DNA of 64,000 nt, taken from Anabaena sphaerica FACHB-251 (lineage in GTDB: Bacteria > Cyanobacteriota > Cyanobacteriia > Cyanobacteriales > Nostocaceae). A model generated the notes under the pieces. It saw only the letters and a program-made list of their open reading frames with translations, made no database searches and had not been told where the DNA came from. Position 1 is the first letter of the stretch, and each line of letters starts with the position of its first letter. Where the stretch lies: positions 361,794 to 425,793 of the forward strand of contig NZ_JACJQU010000003.1 in assembly GCF_014696825.1 (NCBI RefSeq). The letters run 5' to 3'. Positions 29,701 through 39,592 of this stretch are shown piece by piece. Both the position numbers and the translations under genes were made by a program.

Positions 29701-30675
29701 ATGAAGGTGGAGCCAAAGGTGAGTATTAGTGATAATTATAGCTTCTCGTTGTCAGAAGAAGTAAGAATTCCCCAAGCTCCTCCTGAATTTAAATCTGGTT
29801 TTATCGGCATTATTGGCCGTCCCAATGTCGGTAAATCTACTTTAATGAATCAATTAATAGGACAAAAAATTGCTATTACATCACCGATAGCGCAAACTAC
29901 AAGAAATCGCTTACGGGGTATTTTAACTACAGAAGAAGCTCAGTTGATTTTTGTAGATACACCAGGAATTCATAAACCTCATCATCAATTGGGGGAAGTG
30001 CTGGTCAAAAATGCCCGAATTGCGATTGAGTCGGTAGATGTAATTTTGTTTGTGGTTGATGGAACAGCGGCTTGTGGTGGAGGCGATCGCTTTATTGCTG
30101 AGTTACTCAGTCGTAGTGAAACACCAGTGATTTTGGGCATTAATAAGATTGATGAACAACCATCAGATGCTCAAAAGTTAGATGATAGTTATATTCAGTT
30201 AGCTAAAGAACAGCAATGGCAAACTGTTAAATTTTCTGCCGTAACTGGGGTAGGATTAGTAGAACTGCAAGAATTATTAATTGAACATTTAGAAACAGGT
30301 CCGTTTTACTATCCACCAGATTTAGTCACTGATCAACCAGAACGGTTTATTATGGGGGAATTAATTCGGGAACAGATTTTGTTGTTAACCCGTGAAGAAG
30401 TACCTCATTCAGTAGCGATCGCCATTGATTTAGTAGAAGAAACCCCAAGCATTACCCGTGTACTCGCAACTATCCACGTGGAGAGAGATTCCCAAAAAGG
30501 GATTTTGATTGGTAAAGGTGGGACAATGCTCAAAGCTATTGGTAGTGCTGCGCGTGAACAAATCCAAAAACTAATTGCGGGTAAAGTTTATTTAGAATTA
30601 TTTGTGAAAGTGCAACCAAAATGGCGACATTCACGAGTGAGATTAGCAGAGTTAGGATATCGAGTGGAAGAATAA
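29701..30675 (+). CDS. era: GTPase Era
   Basis: 324-residue GTPase that binds 16S rRNA and helps mature the 30S subunit. G motifs are IIGRPNVGKSTLMNQL (G1), QTTRNRLRGI (G2 region), FVDTPGIHKPHH (G3) and GINKIDE (G4). The C-terminal KH domain shows IHVERDSQKGILIGKGG and ends VRLAELGYRVEE. It has an extension of about 35 residues before the G domain, as in other cyanobacteria. ATG at 29701 is used here; a GTG six bases downstream is an alternative. Confidence 0.96.
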   Translation: MKVEPKVSISDNYSFSLSEEVRIPQAPPEFKSGFIGIIGRPNVGKSTLMNQLIGQKIAITSPIAQTTRNRLRGILTTEEAQLIFVDTPGIHKPHHQLGEVLVKNARIAIESVDVILFVVDGTAACGGGDRFIAELLSRSETPVILGINKIDEQPSDAQKLDDSYIQLAKEQQWQTVKFSAVTGVGLVELQELLIEHLETGPFYYPPDLVTDQPERFIMGELIREQILLLTREEVPHSVAIAIDLVEETPSITRVLATIHVERDSQKGILIGKGGTMLKAIGSAAREQIQKLIAGKVYLELFVKVQPKWRHSRVRLAELGYRVEE

Positions 30676-30693
30676 GAAATGGGGGCATAGGGA

Positions 30694-30882
30694 TTTTGTC
30701 TGAATCGGGATGTCCAAGATTTGAGGATTTACAAGATGTTATTTAATGATGGTTGGTTACGCACAAGATATGAAAGAATGAACCACGAAGAACACGAAGA
30801 AACGAAGGAAAGAGGTTTTAGAGAGATTTGACAATTTCATCCTGTACATCCTAAAATCCTGGTTATCCTGATTCTGACAAAA
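30694..30882. mobile_element. MITE-like 189 bp element, left copy beside the VapBC-like pair
   Basis: The element starts TTTTGTCTGAATCGGGATGT and ends ATTCTGACAAAA; its two ends are about 45 bp imperfect inverted repeats containing GGATTTACAGGATG-type words. It differs from the copy at 31805-31993 at about 8 of 189 positions. A third half-end lies at about 30928-30967. It encodes no protein. Confidence 0.85.
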
Positions 30883-31008
30883 CTCTATTTCGCGCAAAGG
30901 CACAAAGAAGCAAAGTCGCAAAGAAGATATCCTGTACATCCTAAAATCCTGGACATCCTGATTCAGACTATTCCAACCGCCAAATTTTGATAGTGTTGTC
31001 ATCATTAA

Positions 31009-31401
31009 TCAATAACTAACCTGAGCAACATCCGTATAAATAAAGTCATTTCCTTTGAATAATAAAGGTTGATTTGTAGATTTTGCTAAAGCATAGGAAA
31101 AACAATCACCCATATTCAATTTTGCTGGATGACGACCTTTTCCAAACTTCAAAAACGCTTCACTAGCCAATTGTGCCTGTTCTACAGTAAAAGGTACAAT
31201 AGTTATAGACAATGCTGCAATTAATAAATTCAAATTTTCTATGCCCTGTTGTCCATGTTTAGTTCCTAAAACTATAGATGCTTCAACATAGCTGGGTGAA
31301 GAAAGTAAACATTCTTCAGTATCGCTAATAAGTTCCATAAATATCAATTCTTCAGTTTCACCATAAATAATAGCCATGATAGCAGAAGTGTCAATCACCA
31401 T
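31009..31401 (-). CDS. vapC: PIN-domain toxin, VapC-like
   Basis: 130-residue PIN-domain ribonuclease. It begins MVIDTSAIMAIIYGE with catalytic Asp4, and has Glu40 in SYVEAS, Asp99 in LNMGDCFSYALAK and Asp119 in FKGNDF, the full acidic set. VapC toxins cleave tRNA or rRNA; the target here is unknown. Its ATG overlaps the antitoxin stop by one base (TAATG), indicating translational coupling. It is bracketed by two copies of a 189 bp inverted-repeat element. Confidence 0.88.
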   Translation of the reverse strand: MVIDTSAIMAIIYGETEELIFMELISDTEECLLSSPSYVEASIVLGTKHGQQGIENLNLLIAALSITIVPFTVEQAQLASEAFLKFGKGRHPAKLNMGDCFSYALAKSTNQPLLFKGNDFIYTDVAQVSY

Positions 31402-31712
31402 TACTCAAAAATCCCAAACTCGTTATAACCAATAATTTCATCAGGTGTTCTGGGATCAAGCATAGGTAAATTTCTAATTTGATTACAGATATTACGCACA
31501 GCATTAATATCAACTTTCCGCTTTTTTGGGTTTTGTACAGGAGCTTTTTCTATCCATTCTTGCCAAATTTTTAATTTTTCTTGGTTTGGTAAAGGCTTTT
31601 TATTGTATAAGGTATAATCCTGACTATTTAACTTTTCTTGAAAAAGCTGTTGTTCTTCCGGTGTGAGTTTAGCAACAATTTCTACTAGATAATCAACAAG
31701 TTGGACGTTCAT
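31401..31712 (-). CDS. Probable antitoxin partner of the VapC-like toxin
   Basis: 103-residue protein with an N-terminal helical block VQLVDYLVEIVAKLTPEEQQLFQEKL (LTPEEQ is common in such small cyanobacterial antitoxin-like proteins) and a basic middle (NPKKRKVDINAV). No clear AbrB or RHH DNA-binding fold is seen, so its antitoxin role is inferred from the one-base overlap with the PIN toxin gene and the usual order antitoxin then toxin. The upstream 93 bp before the right MITE-like copy should hold the promoter. Confidence 0.72.
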   Translation of the reverse strand: MNVQLVDYLVEIVAKLTPEEQQLFQEKLNSQDYTLYNKKPLPNQEKLKIWQEWIEKAPVQNPKKRKVDINAVRNICNQIRNLPMLDPRTPDEIIGYNEFGIFE

Positions 31713-31804
31713 AATTTATGGTGTAAATATGTTACTTTATGATAGCATTTTGCCAAAATCAGGACAGCCTCTGCGGGAATTCAAAATTCAAAAGTTAAAA
31801 TTTT

Positions 31805-31993
31805 TTTTGTCAGAATCAGGATGTCCAAGATTTGAGGATTTACAGGATGTTATTTAATGATGGTTGGTTACGCACAAGATATGAAAGAATGAACCACGAA
31901 GAACACGAAGAAACGAAGGAAAGAGGTTTTAGAGAGATTTGACAATTTCATCCTGTAAATCCTTAAATCCTGGATATTCTGATGCTGACAAAA
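31805..31993. mobile_element. MITE-like 189 bp element, right copy
   Basis: The element starts TTTTGTCAGAATCAGGATGT and ends GATGCTGACAAAA, in the same orientation as the left copy. The outer 45 bp are inverted repeats of each other with only a few mismatches, so the RNA or single strand can fold back. No transposase is encoded. A REP-like hairpin begins 6 bp further on. Confidence 0.85.
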
Positions 31994-31998
31994 ATGAC

Positions 31999-32026
31999 CA
32001 TTCCCATACAGAGTATGGGAACGAGA
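31999..32026. repeat. REP-like element, right hairpin only
   Basis: TTCCCATAC-aga-GTATGGGAA followed by CGAGA, identical to the right end of the 25.8 kb copy. It lies just before the dxs stop and may double as a dxs transcript end. Confidence 0.8.
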
Positions 32027-32033
32027 AAATTAA

Positions 32034-33941
32034 CTAAACTACAGCAGCGGCTTGTTTTTTGAAGAAAGCTTGCAAAATATTATCTGCAATTTGCTGACTG
32101 GTTAAACCTAAACTAGCCTTAGATTGATCTGGTGTGGCATGATCTACCAAAATATCAGGAACACCGATCCGTTTCACAGGTACAACAATATCAGCATCAA
32201 GTAAAGCCTCAGCTACCGCAGAACCAAAGCCACCCATTAAACAGCCTTCTTCCAAAGTAACAACCCGGCCGATTTGTTGCGCCAAAGGTAATATTAAATC
32301 AGTATCCAAAGGTTTAACAAACCGGGCATTAATTACAGTAGCTTCAATGCCGTGTTCACTGAGAATTTCTGCGGCTTGCATACCTGGGTAAACCATCGTA
32401 CCATAGCCCAGAATTAACACATCATCACCTTGGCGGAGAATTTCCCCTTTACCAATTTCCAAAGGTTCCCAACCTTCCTCCATCAAAGGTACACCGTGAC
32501 CATTACCACGGGGGAAACGCATGGAAATAGGTCCATCAGTATATTCAATACCAGTCACTACCATCCGTTGCAATTCCGCTTCGTCCTTAGGAGCCATCAC
32601 CACCATGTTAGGAATACAACGCAGGTAAGCAATATCATACATACCTTGGTGAGTTGGACCGTCAGCACCAACAATACCCGCCCGATCTAAACAGAAGAAG
32701 ACAGGCAGGTTTTGAATGCAGACATCATGGATAATTTGGTCGTAGGCACGTTGTAAGAAGGTAGAATAAATTGCAGCGACGGGGCGCATACCTTCACAAG
32801 CTAAACCCGCAGCCACAGTAACAGCGTGTTGTTCAGCAATACCTACATCAATATATTGATTTGGTAATTTAGCTTGTAGTTTATCTAAACCTGTACCCGT
32901 GGCCATAGCTGCGGTAATACCGACAATTTTCGGGTTTTGTTCTGCAAGTTTTACTAAGGTGTGAGAAAAGACCTTCGCATAAGCAGGGGGTTTGGGTTTA
33001 CTGGAAGGAATAGCCTTACCAGTGGTCACATTAAAGGGGTTTTGGGCATGATAGCCTACTTGGTCTTTTTCAGCCATTTCATAGCCTTTACCCTTGACGG
33101 TGGCTACATGAACCAGCACAGGACCTGTAATTTGATGTGCTTGTTGGAAAGTGGCAATTAATTCTTCTAAATTATGTCCATCAACTGGACCCATGTAGGT
33201 AAAACCCAGTTCTTCAAAAACTGCACCAAGTTTAGAAACCGCTAACCGCTTCATTCCTTCTTTAATGCGTTCCAGTTCAGGTGAAAGGGATTCACCCACA
33301 AAGGGAATATGCTTAAACTGTTCTTCAAAGTTATCTGCGAGAAATTGCACCGGTGGGCTGAGGCGCATTTTGTTCAGATAGCGGGGAATAGCCCCAACGT
33401 TGGGAGAGATGGACATCTCATTGTCATTGAGAACCACCAGTAGGTTAGTTTTGGGTAGGTGTCCAGCATGGTTGATGGCTTCTAAGGCCATACCTCCAGT
33501 TAAAGCACCATCGCCGATAACAGCAACAGCTTTGAATTTTTCCCCTTTCAAGTCGCGGGCTAAAGCCATACCCAAAGCTGCGGAAATACTTGTAGAAGCG
33601 TGTCCTGCGCCAAAGTGATCAAACTTGTTTTCACAGCGTTTGAGATAACCGGCAACTCCGTCTTTTTGTCTGAGGGTGTGGAAGTCGTGGTAACGTCCTG
33701 TAATTAGTTTATGGGGATAAGCTTGGTGTCCTACATCCCAAATTACTTTATCCCGATCCAAGTCTAGTGTCTGGTAAAGTGCAAGGGTTAATTCGACAAC
33801 TCCCAAACCAGGACCCAAATGCCCTCCAGTTGCTGCTACGGTTTGTAAGTGCTTATCTCGAATTTGATGGGCAATTTGTTGTAACTGCCGAATAGACAAA
33901 CCGTGCAACTGGTTAGGATGGGTGATTTCACTCAGATGCAT
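32034..33941 (-). CDS. dxs: 1-deoxy-D-xylulose-5-phosphate synthase
   Basis: 635-residue thiamine-diphosphate enzyme that condenses pyruvate with glyceraldehyde-3-phosphate, the entry step of the MEP isoprenoid pathway that feeds carotenoid and chlorophyll side-chain synthesis. Visible motifs are [34 protein letters not shown], the TPP motif [18 protein letters not shown]...[34 protein letters not shown] and [15 protein letters not shown]. Length and both ends fit the family. It is transcribed alone on the minus strand with about 250 bp to the SLH gene. Confidence 0.97.
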   Translation of the reverse strand: MHLSEITHPNQLHGLSIRQLQQIAHQIRDKHLQTVAATGGHLGPGLGVVELTLALYQTLDLDRDKVIWDVGHQAYPHKLITGRYHDFHTLRQKDGVAGYLKRCENKFDHFGAGHASTSISAALGMALARDLKGEKFKAVAVIGDGALTGGMALEAINHAGHLPKTNLLVVLNDNEMSISPNVGAIPRYLNKMRLSPPVQFLADNFEEQFKHIPFVGESLSPELERIKEGMKRLAVSKLGAVFEELGFTYMGPVDGHNLEELIATFQQAHQITGPVLVHVATVKGKGYEMAEKDQVGYHAQNPFNVTTGKAIPSSKPKPPAYAKVFSHTLVKLAEQNPKIVGITAAMATGTGLDKLQAKLPNQYIDVGIAEQHAVTVAAGLACEGMRPVAAIYSTFLQRAYDQIIHDVCIQNLPVFFCLDRAGIVGADGPTHQGMYDIAYLRCIPNMVVMAPKDEAELQRMVVTGIEYTDGPISMRFPRGNGHGVPLMEEGWEPLEIGKGEILRQGDDVLILGYGTMVYPGMQAAEILSEHGIEATVINARFVKPLDTDLILPLAQQIGRVVTLEEGCLMGGFGSAVAEALLDADIVVPVKRIGVPDILVDHATPDQSKASLGLTSQQIADNILQAFFKKQAAAVV

Positions 33942-34124
33942 ATTATAAGGTTTTCCTCTCTAACTCTACTTTTTGGCATTATTTGATTTTCCCACTTGAG
34001 GGGACTACAAAAATCTAACTGTGATTAATGTTGTTGTATTGTAAAACTTCGCCCAATATATAGACAAATATTGCTATCTATTGTCATTCATCACAGTGAA
34101 ACCAGTTAATAGATGAGAATAGGT

Positions 34125-34166
34125 GACTGGGGACTGGGGACTGGGGACTGGGGACTGGGGGACTGG
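34125..34166. repeat. GGGGACT STRR between the SLH gene and dxs
   Basis: About six consecutive GACTGGG units, with one variant carrying an extra G, lie about 30 bp beyond the SLH gene stop, in the presumed dxs upstream region. Confidence 0.9.
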
Positions 34167-34192
34167 TAAATAATTTTCTCCCCATCTCCCCG

Positions 34193-34969
34193 TTAAAATT
34201 GCAGGATAGTGGGAACTATGGGTGTTTCTGCCTGTTTTTGCTGACGTTGCAAATATTTACTTAACAAATAAGCCATATCACCACGGGTCATGGGGCTTAA
34301 TGGGTTAATATTACCGTTAGTATCTGTGTTGATAAATCCTTCACTGATGACTGTAGCGATCGCTCTTCTAGCCCAATTAGGTATATATGCTACATCTGGG
34401 TAGGGTGTTAAAATTTCTTTGATTGTTTGATCAGGAAACTGAAAAACTCCATAAGCTTGGGCAAAAATAGCTAAACCTTCTGCCCTGGTAACTTTTTGAT
34501 TGGGAAAAAACATATTCCCCCGATAACCTTTCATAATATCGGTTTTCAGCACTGTCTGAATATCTTGATACGCCCAATAATAATTAGGGACATCTGGTAC
34601 AACTATGGCTTTTTCCTGTTTAGCAGCTTGGCGTTTATCTAAGTAAAAAGCTTTCACTAAAATTGATGCTAATTCTGCCCGACTAATTAACCTTTCTGGG
34701 TAAAAATTTCCATCGGGTAAGTTATCCATTAATTTGGCTTCTAACACTTTTTGGATATAATCGGAATTAGTCACAGGTAGCTTTTCTGTAGCTTGTTCCT
34801 GGGCAAAGACTGGGTAAGTTGTTAGCAGGGTTACTGAAGTTAATGTACCTATTGCCAGCAGGCACAAGGAAAGAAAGGTTTTTGGATGATTTTTGGCATT
34901 TTTTTTAACTGGATACCTATTTCCGCCGCTGTGTACTAGTAATTCTTTCATATCTATGATCATTTTCAA
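34193..34969 (-). CDS. Secreted SLH-domain protein
   Basis: 258-residue exported protein. The N-terminal segment has a basic stretch (KKNAKNHPK) and a hydrophobic signal FLSLCLLAIGTLTSVTLLTTYPVFAQE with likely cleavage after FAQ (about residue 56). Three S-layer homology repeats follow (about 68-120, 121-185, 186-245), with words such as YPERLISRAELASILVKAF, FFPNQKVTRAEGLAIFAQAY and LSPMTRGDMAYLLSKYL. SLH repeats bind pyruvylated cell-wall polymers. No other domain is present, so it may be a wall-linked structural protein. It diverges from rpiA. Confidence 0.88.
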   Translation of the reverse strand: MKMIIDMKELLVHSGGNRYPVKKNAKNHPKTFLSLCLLAIGTLTSVTLLTTYPVFAQEQATEKLPVTNSDYIQKVLEAKLMDNLPDGNFYPERLISRAELASILVKAFYLDKRQAAKQEKAIVVPDVPNYYWAYQDIQTVLKTDIMKGYRGNMFFPNQKVTRAEGLAIFAQAYGVFQFPDQTIKEILTPYPDVAYIPNWARRAIATVISEGFINTDTNGNINPLSPMTRGDMAYLLSKYLQRQQKQAETPIVPTILQF

Positions 34970-35167
34970 ACAGCCTTGGTTGTTCGGTTGTAGTGACGGT
35001 GGTTTAATTATTAAAGTTGCTGATTTTCTAGGTTATTAATTATTAGTATTTTTTGAGGATGGAATTGGGAAATTTTTATATTTCATATCTTACCCATTAC
35101 CAATTATCCATTACCAATTTTGTAGTATAGTCTGCTGAGAGAGAGTATTCCATTTTATGAAATTTTC

Positions 35168-35172
35168 AGGAG
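35168..35172 (+). promoter_or_regulatory. Ribosome binding site of rpiA
   Basis: AGGAG, 7 bases before the ATG at 35180, fixes the rpiA start. Many genes in the window lack such a clear site. Confidence 0.8.
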
Positions 35173-35179
35173 TTTAGGA

Positions 35180-35890
35180 ATGTCCGTATCAGCAGACCCC
35201 GTGAAGTTGATGAAGCAAGAAGTTGGCAAAGCCGCCGCCGCCCTGGTAAAATCAGGTTCTATTGTCGGGTTGGGTACGGGGTCAACTACAGCTTACACCA
35301 TTCAGTTTTTGGGCGATCGCCTCAAGTCTGGTGAACTCAAAGATATTGTCGGTATCCCCACCTCGTTTCAGTCAGAAGTGTTAGCAAAACAGTACGGCGT
35401 TCCTCTCACCACTTTAGACGCTATTGACCACATCGACATCGCTATTGATGGTGCTGATGAAGTTGACCCCCACAAAAACTTGATTAAAGGTGGTGGTGCA
35501 GCACATACCCGCGAAAAAGTTGTAGATTACCTAGCAGAGCAATTTATAGTTGTGGTTGATGGTGGTAAGTTAGTAACCCGCTTGGGTTCTAGTTTTGCTG
35601 TACCAGTGGAAGTTATCCCTATGGCTATCACCCCCGTTATTAATGCGATTAAGAAACTCGGTGGTCAACCGGAACTTCGGATGGGTGTTAAAAAAGCTGG
35701 ACCAGTTATTACTGACCAAGGTAACATGGTGCTAGATGTTACATTTGATAATATTGACGATCCTGTAAATTTAGAAAAAACACTGAATAATATTCCCGGT
35801 GTTTTGGAAAATGGCATCTTCGTTAACTGTGTTGATTTGGTTTTGATTGGTGAAGTTATTGATGGTAAACCTGTTGTCCGTCAAATGTAG
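35180..35890 (+). CDS. rpiA: Ribose-5-phosphate isomerase A
   Basis: 236-residue enzyme that interconverts ribose-5-phosphate and ribulose-5-phosphate in the pentose phosphate and Calvin cycles. Motifs are [45 protein letters not shown] (catalytic Asp/Glu/Lys region), [11 protein letters not shown] and the C-terminal [17 protein letters not shown]. Length is normal. It diverges from the SLH gene, and an AGGAG site precedes the start. Confidence 0.97.
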   Translation: MSVSADPVKLMKQEVGKAAAALVKSGSIVGLGTGSTTAYTIQFLGDRLKSGELKDIVGIPTSFQSEVLAKQYGVPLTTLDAIDHIDIAIDGADEVDPHKNLIKGGGAAHTREKVVDYLAEQFIVVVDGGKLVTRLGSSFAVPVEVIPMAITPVINAIKKLGGQPELRMGVKKAGPVITDQGNMVLDVTFDNIDDPVNLEKTLNNIPGVLENGIFVNCVDLVLIGEVIDGKPVVRQM

Positions 35891-36145
35891 TTAAAATGTA
35901 AGAATTCAGGAGTCAGGAGTCAGGAGTCAGAATGTTTGATAATTGACTAATTTATCAAACAGTCCGTTTGATGAAAAGCCTTCAAAATCTGACTTCTCTC
36001 GGTTGTTGACTGAATGTTTACGTTAACATGAATAGGTGGGTAATGCTCACCCTATTCATAACCTCACGCAAAGGCGCAAAGACGCAAAGAAATTGTATTT
36101 TTCAACCTCCATTATCGTCATCCAAAATCTAAAATCTAAAATTTC
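35891..36145. repeat. Repeat-filled gap between rpiA and the aldo/keto reductase gene
   Basis: It contains an AGGAGTC heptamer array (about 35908-35930), an imperfect hairpin GAATAGGTGGG...CTCACCCTATTC (about 36029-36057), a CGCAAAGGCGCAAAGACGCAAAG stretch (about 36066-36088) and AAAATCT units just before the start codon. Confidence 0.75.
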
Positions 36146-37330
36146 GTGATGCTATATAGAAGATTTGGACGTACAGAATTACAAATGCCCTTTTTTTCCT
36201 GCGGGGGAATGCGTTATCAATTTAAATGGCAGGATGTTCCACCAGCGGAAATTCCTCAAGATAATCAGGAAAATTTAGAAGCTACTATTCATCGTGCAGT
36301 TGAGTTAGGTATTAATCATATTGAAACTGCCCGTGGTTATGGAACTTCGGAAATGCAGTTAGGAAGAATATTACCTAAGTTTCCTCGTGAAAAGTTAATT
36401 GTACAGACTAAAGTTTCTCCTGTAGCAGATGCAAAAGAGTTTCGGCAGACATTTGAAAAATCTTTGGCATATCTTCAGTTAGATTATGTTGATTTATTAG
36501 GTTTGCATGGTATTAATACTGCTGAAATTTTAGATTATAGCATTTGTGAAGGTGGTTGTTTAGAAGTAGCCAAGCAACTACAAGCTGAGGGAAAAGTCAG
36601 ATTTATTGGTTTTTCCACCCATGCCCCAACGGAGATCATTGTACAGGCAATTAATACAAATCAATTTGATTATGTAAACTTGCATTGGTACTATATAAAT
36701 CAATGGAATTGGTCAGCAATAGAAGCAGCTAATAAATTAGATATGGGTGTCTTTATTATCAGTCCTGCTAATAAAGGCGGTTTATTATATCAACCTTCAG
36801 AAAAGTTAGTAAATCTTTGTCAACCATTGAGTCCAATGGTGTTTAATGATTTATTTTGTTTGAGTCATCCCCAAGTACATACTTTGAGTATTGGTGCTGC
36901 AAAACCAAGTGATTTTGATGAACATTTAAAAACACTAAAATTATTAGATAATGCCGATGAAATCTTACCTCCAATTATTGAAAGATTAGAAAAAGCAGCT
37001 ATAGAAACTTTAGGTGAAAATTGGGTAAAAACCTGGGAACACAATTTACCTACTTGGGAAGAAACACCAGGACAGATAAATATTAAAGTAGTTTTATGGT
37101 TGTTGAATTTAGCCTTGGCTTATGACATGGTGGAATATGGAAAAATGCGCTACAATTTATTAGGTAATGGTAATCACTGGTTTCCTGGTAATAGAGCCGA
37201 TAAATTAGATGAATTAGATTTGAGAGAATGTCTTGTTAATAGTCCTCATGCTGATAAAATACCACAAATGTTAGCCAAAGCTAATGCAATGTTAAAGGCT
37301 GAAGATGTGAAACGGTTATCTCAAAGTTAA
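36146..37330 (+). CDS. Aldo/keto reductase family protein
   Basis: 394-residue NAD(P)H-dependent oxidoreductase. It begins MLYRRFGRTELQMPFFSCGGMRYQ and has the catalytic-barrel blocks NHIETARGYGTSEMQLGRIL (Asp replaced by Glu in the DxAxxYG-type motif), LIVQTKVSP, YVDLLGLHGIN, GKVRFIGFSTHAP and PANKGGLLY. The C-terminal ~100 residues extend beyond the barrel, as in the YccK/4Fe-4S-linked subgroup, but the CxxCxxC cluster is absent. The substrate is unknown. pabAB starts 11 bp after its stop, so the two are probably co-transcribed. Confidence 0.85.
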   Translation: MMLYRRFGRTELQMPFFSCGGMRYQFKWQDVPPAEIPQDNQENLEATIHRAVELGINHIETARGYGTSEMQLGRILPKFPREKLIVQTKVSPVADAKEFRQTFEKSLAYLQLDYVDLLGLHGINTAEILDYSICEGGCLEVAKQLQAEGKVRFIGFSTHAPTEIIVQAINTNQFDYVNLHWYYINQWNWSAIEAANKLDMGVFIISPANKGGLLYQPSEKLVNLCQPLSPMVFNDLFCLSHPQVHTLSIGAAKPSDFDEHLKTLKLLDNADEILPPIIERLEKAAIETLGENWVKTWEHNLPTWEETPGQINIKVVLWLLNLALAYDMVEYGKMRYNLLGNGNHWFPGNRADKLDELDLRECLVNSPHADKIPQMLAKANAMLKAEDVKRLSQS

Positions 37331-37341
37331 GCAAAGAAATC

Positions 37342-39444
37342 GTGAAAACTCTAATTATAGATAATTATGATTCTTACACCTTTAATTTATATCAAATCAT
37401 TGCGGAAGTAAATGGAGAAATTCCCATTGTTATCCGTAATAATGAAGTTGAATGGGAAGAATTGACCAAGATTGATTTTGATAATGTGGTAATTTCTCCA
37501 GGCCCAGGTAGACCAGAAAAACCAGAAGATTTTGGTATTTGTCGTCAAGTCTTAGAAAATATCAATGTTCCTGTTTTGGGTGTATGTCTTGGACATCAAG
37601 GATTAGGTTATTTCTATGGGGGAAAAATTATCCATGCACCAGAAATTAAACATGGTAGATTAAGTGAAGTTTATCATCATAATTGTCAATTATTTCAAGG
37701 TTTACCCAAATCCTTTTTAGCTGTTTGTTATAATTCTTTAATTGTCGCTGATGATATACCCGACTGTTTAGAAAAAATTGCTTGGACTCCAGAAGGTGTA
37801 GTCATGGGTTTACGTCATCGACATTTACCTTTTTGGGGTGTACAGTTTCATCCTGAATCAATTTCTACTGAATATGGTAGACAGATTTTAGAAAATTTCA
37901 GAAATATAACTGCCAGATTTTATAATTATCAAGTTAGGGAAAATGTAGATCATCGAATAAAATTTTTACCGAAAAAACGCCAAAATTATCAACATCAAAA
38001 ATATCAAGTTTGTAGTAAAAAACTAGATATATATCCTGATGCAGAACAGGTATTTAGCCAACTTTTTGGTGACAAAGTTAATACCTTTTGGTTAGACAGT
38101 AGTAGATATGAACCTGGGTTATCTCGCTTTTCATTTATGGGAGATAATAGCGGTGTTCATAGTTTATTAGTTGAATATCGGACAGAAAATCAAGAAATTA
38201 CAATTACTCAATCAGGTAAAATTACTCATCATCAAGAAAGTATCTTTGATTATTTACAACGAAAAATTAAAGATAGATATTGTGTAAATGATGATTTACC
38301 CTTTGATTTTAACTGTGGTTTTGTGGGTTATTTTGGTTATGAATTAAAAGCTGAATGTGGTGCTGAGTTAGTACATACTTCCAATTTACCAGATGCGGTT
38401 TTTATCTTAGCTGACAGAATTATAGCTTTTGATCATCAGGAAAAACTCACTTATTTATTATGTTTGACCACTCCAGAAGAAACCTCAACAGCAGAAGAAT
38501 GGTTTTTCTCTGTAGAGTCAAAATTGCAAACATTATCACCCATTTTACCAGTTATCCCTTGCCCAAATCAAAACCCTGTAATTTTCCATTTACAACAGTC
38601 ACATCAAGATTATTTGGATGATATTCAAACATCTTTAAAAGAAATATATGAAGGTGAAACTTATCAAGTTTGTTTAACCAATAAATTATATACTGATACA
38701 ACTCCTCAAGCTTTAGCATTTTACTGTACATTACGCAAAATTAATCCTGCACCCTATTCAGCTTTTTTGAGATTTGCTGATTTTGCGATCGCTTGTTCTT
38801 CCCCCGAAAGATTTTTGCGGATAGATACTCAAGGTTGGGTAGAAACAAAACCCATTAAAGGAACATTAGCAAGAGGAAAAACACCAGCAGAAGATGTAAT
38901 TTTAAAAGAAAGTTTACGCAACAGTGAAAAAGACCGTTCTGAAAATTTAATGATAGTGGATTTATTACGTAATGACTTAGGAAGAGTTTGTCAAATTGGT
39001 AGCGTTCATGTTTCCAAATTAATGGATGTAGAAACCTATAGTACAGTCCATCAATTAGTAACCACAATTAGGGGTTTATTACGTCCAGATATGGATGCTA
39101 CCGACTGCATTAAAATGGCTTTTCCTGGTGGTTCAATGACAGGTGCGCCAAAAATCAGAACTATGCAAATTATAGATCGACTAGAACCAAAAGCGAGAGG
39201 TATATATTCAGGATCAATTGGTTTTTTAGCTTTTAATGGTGCAGCTGATTTAAACATTGTGATTCGCACAGCTATACTCACTCCTAAACAAACTTCTATC
39301 GGGGTAGGAGGGGGAATTGTTGCTTTATCAAACCCTGAAGCTGAACTATCAGAAATGTTGTTAAAAGCAGAAGCTTTAATTCAAGCTTTAGTTATTACTG
39401 TGAATGGGGAATTTAAGGTTGAGAAATTAAAAATTAAAAATTAA
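37342..39444 (+). CDS. pabB: Fused aminodeoxychorismate synthase (PabA-PabB)
   Basis: 700-residue bifunctional enzyme that makes 4-amino-4-deoxychorismate from chorismate and glutamine for folate synthesis. The N-terminal glutaminase (about 1-190) has the triad Cys82 in GVCLGHQ, His170 and Glu172 in QFHPES. The C-terminal chorismate-binding domain (about 210-690) has the ETKPIKGT motif with Lys506, which marks aminodeoxychorismate rather than anthranilate synthase, plus RSENLMIVDLLRNDLG and FPGGSMTGAPK. The start is GTG at 37342. It follows the aldo/keto reductase gene closely. Confidence 0.93.
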   Translation: MKTLIIDNYDSYTFNLYQIIAEVNGEIPIVIRNNEVEWEELTKIDFDNVVISPGPGRPEKPEDFGICRQVLENINVPVLGVCLGHQGLGYFYGGKIIHAPEIKHGRLSEVYHHNCQLFQGLPKSFLAVCYNSLIVADDIPDCLEKIAWTPEGVVMGLRHRHLPFWGVQFHPESISTEYGRQILENFRNITARFYNYQVRENVDHRIKFLPKKRQNYQHQKYQVCSKKLDIYPDAEQVFSQLFGDKVNTFWLDSSRYEPGLSRFSFMGDNSGVHSLLVEYRTENQEITITQSGKITHHQESIFDYLQRKIKDRYCVNDDLPFDFNCGFVGYFGYELKAECGAELVHTSNLPDAVFILADRIIAFDHQEKLTYLLCLTTPEETSTAEEWFFSVESKLQTLSPILPVIPCPNQNPVIFHLQQSHQDYLDDIQTSLKEIYEGETYQVCLTNKLYTDTTPQALAFYCTLRKINPAPYSAFLRFADFAIACSSPERFLRIDTQGWVETKPIKGTLARGKTPAEDVILKESLRNSEKDRSENLMIVDLLRNDLGRVCQIGSVHVSKLMDVETYSTVHQLVTTIRGLLRPDMDATDCIKMAFPGGSMTGAPKIRTMQIIDRLEPKARGIYSGSIGFLAFNGAADLNIVIRTAILTPKQTSIGVGGGIVALSNPEAELSEMLLKAEALIQALVITVNGEFKVEKLKIKN

Positions 39445-39457
39445 AAAATCAAAAATA

Positions 39458-39566
39458 CCTCGTTACCAGTCTCAGACTGGAAATGCTATAATAGAGGCTC
39501 TGCCTCAAATATTATTGAAGTCAGAAACTTTTATAATTCATTCCCATACAGAGTATGGGAACGAGA
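39458..39566. repeat. REP-like element of two hairpins (copy 2)
   Basis: 109 bp related to the copy at 25813-25919 in the same orientation. The right hairpin is identical; the left hairpin has diverged (CCTCGTTACCAGTC...GACTGGAAA). It separates the converging pabAB and CBS-domain genes. Confidence 0.85.
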
Positions 39567-39592
39567 GATAAGAACGAGAATAATATTCCTAA

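Noticed and set aside
30757..31005. 82-codon minus-strand frame next to vapC
   Set aside because: It is translated from MITE-like repeat sequence, and the same repeat lacks a conserved frame in the other copy.
37342..39444. Anthranilate synthase (TrpE-TrpG fusion)
   Set aside because: The PIKGT motif with Lys indicates aminodeoxychorismate synthase; anthranilate synthases have PIAGT.
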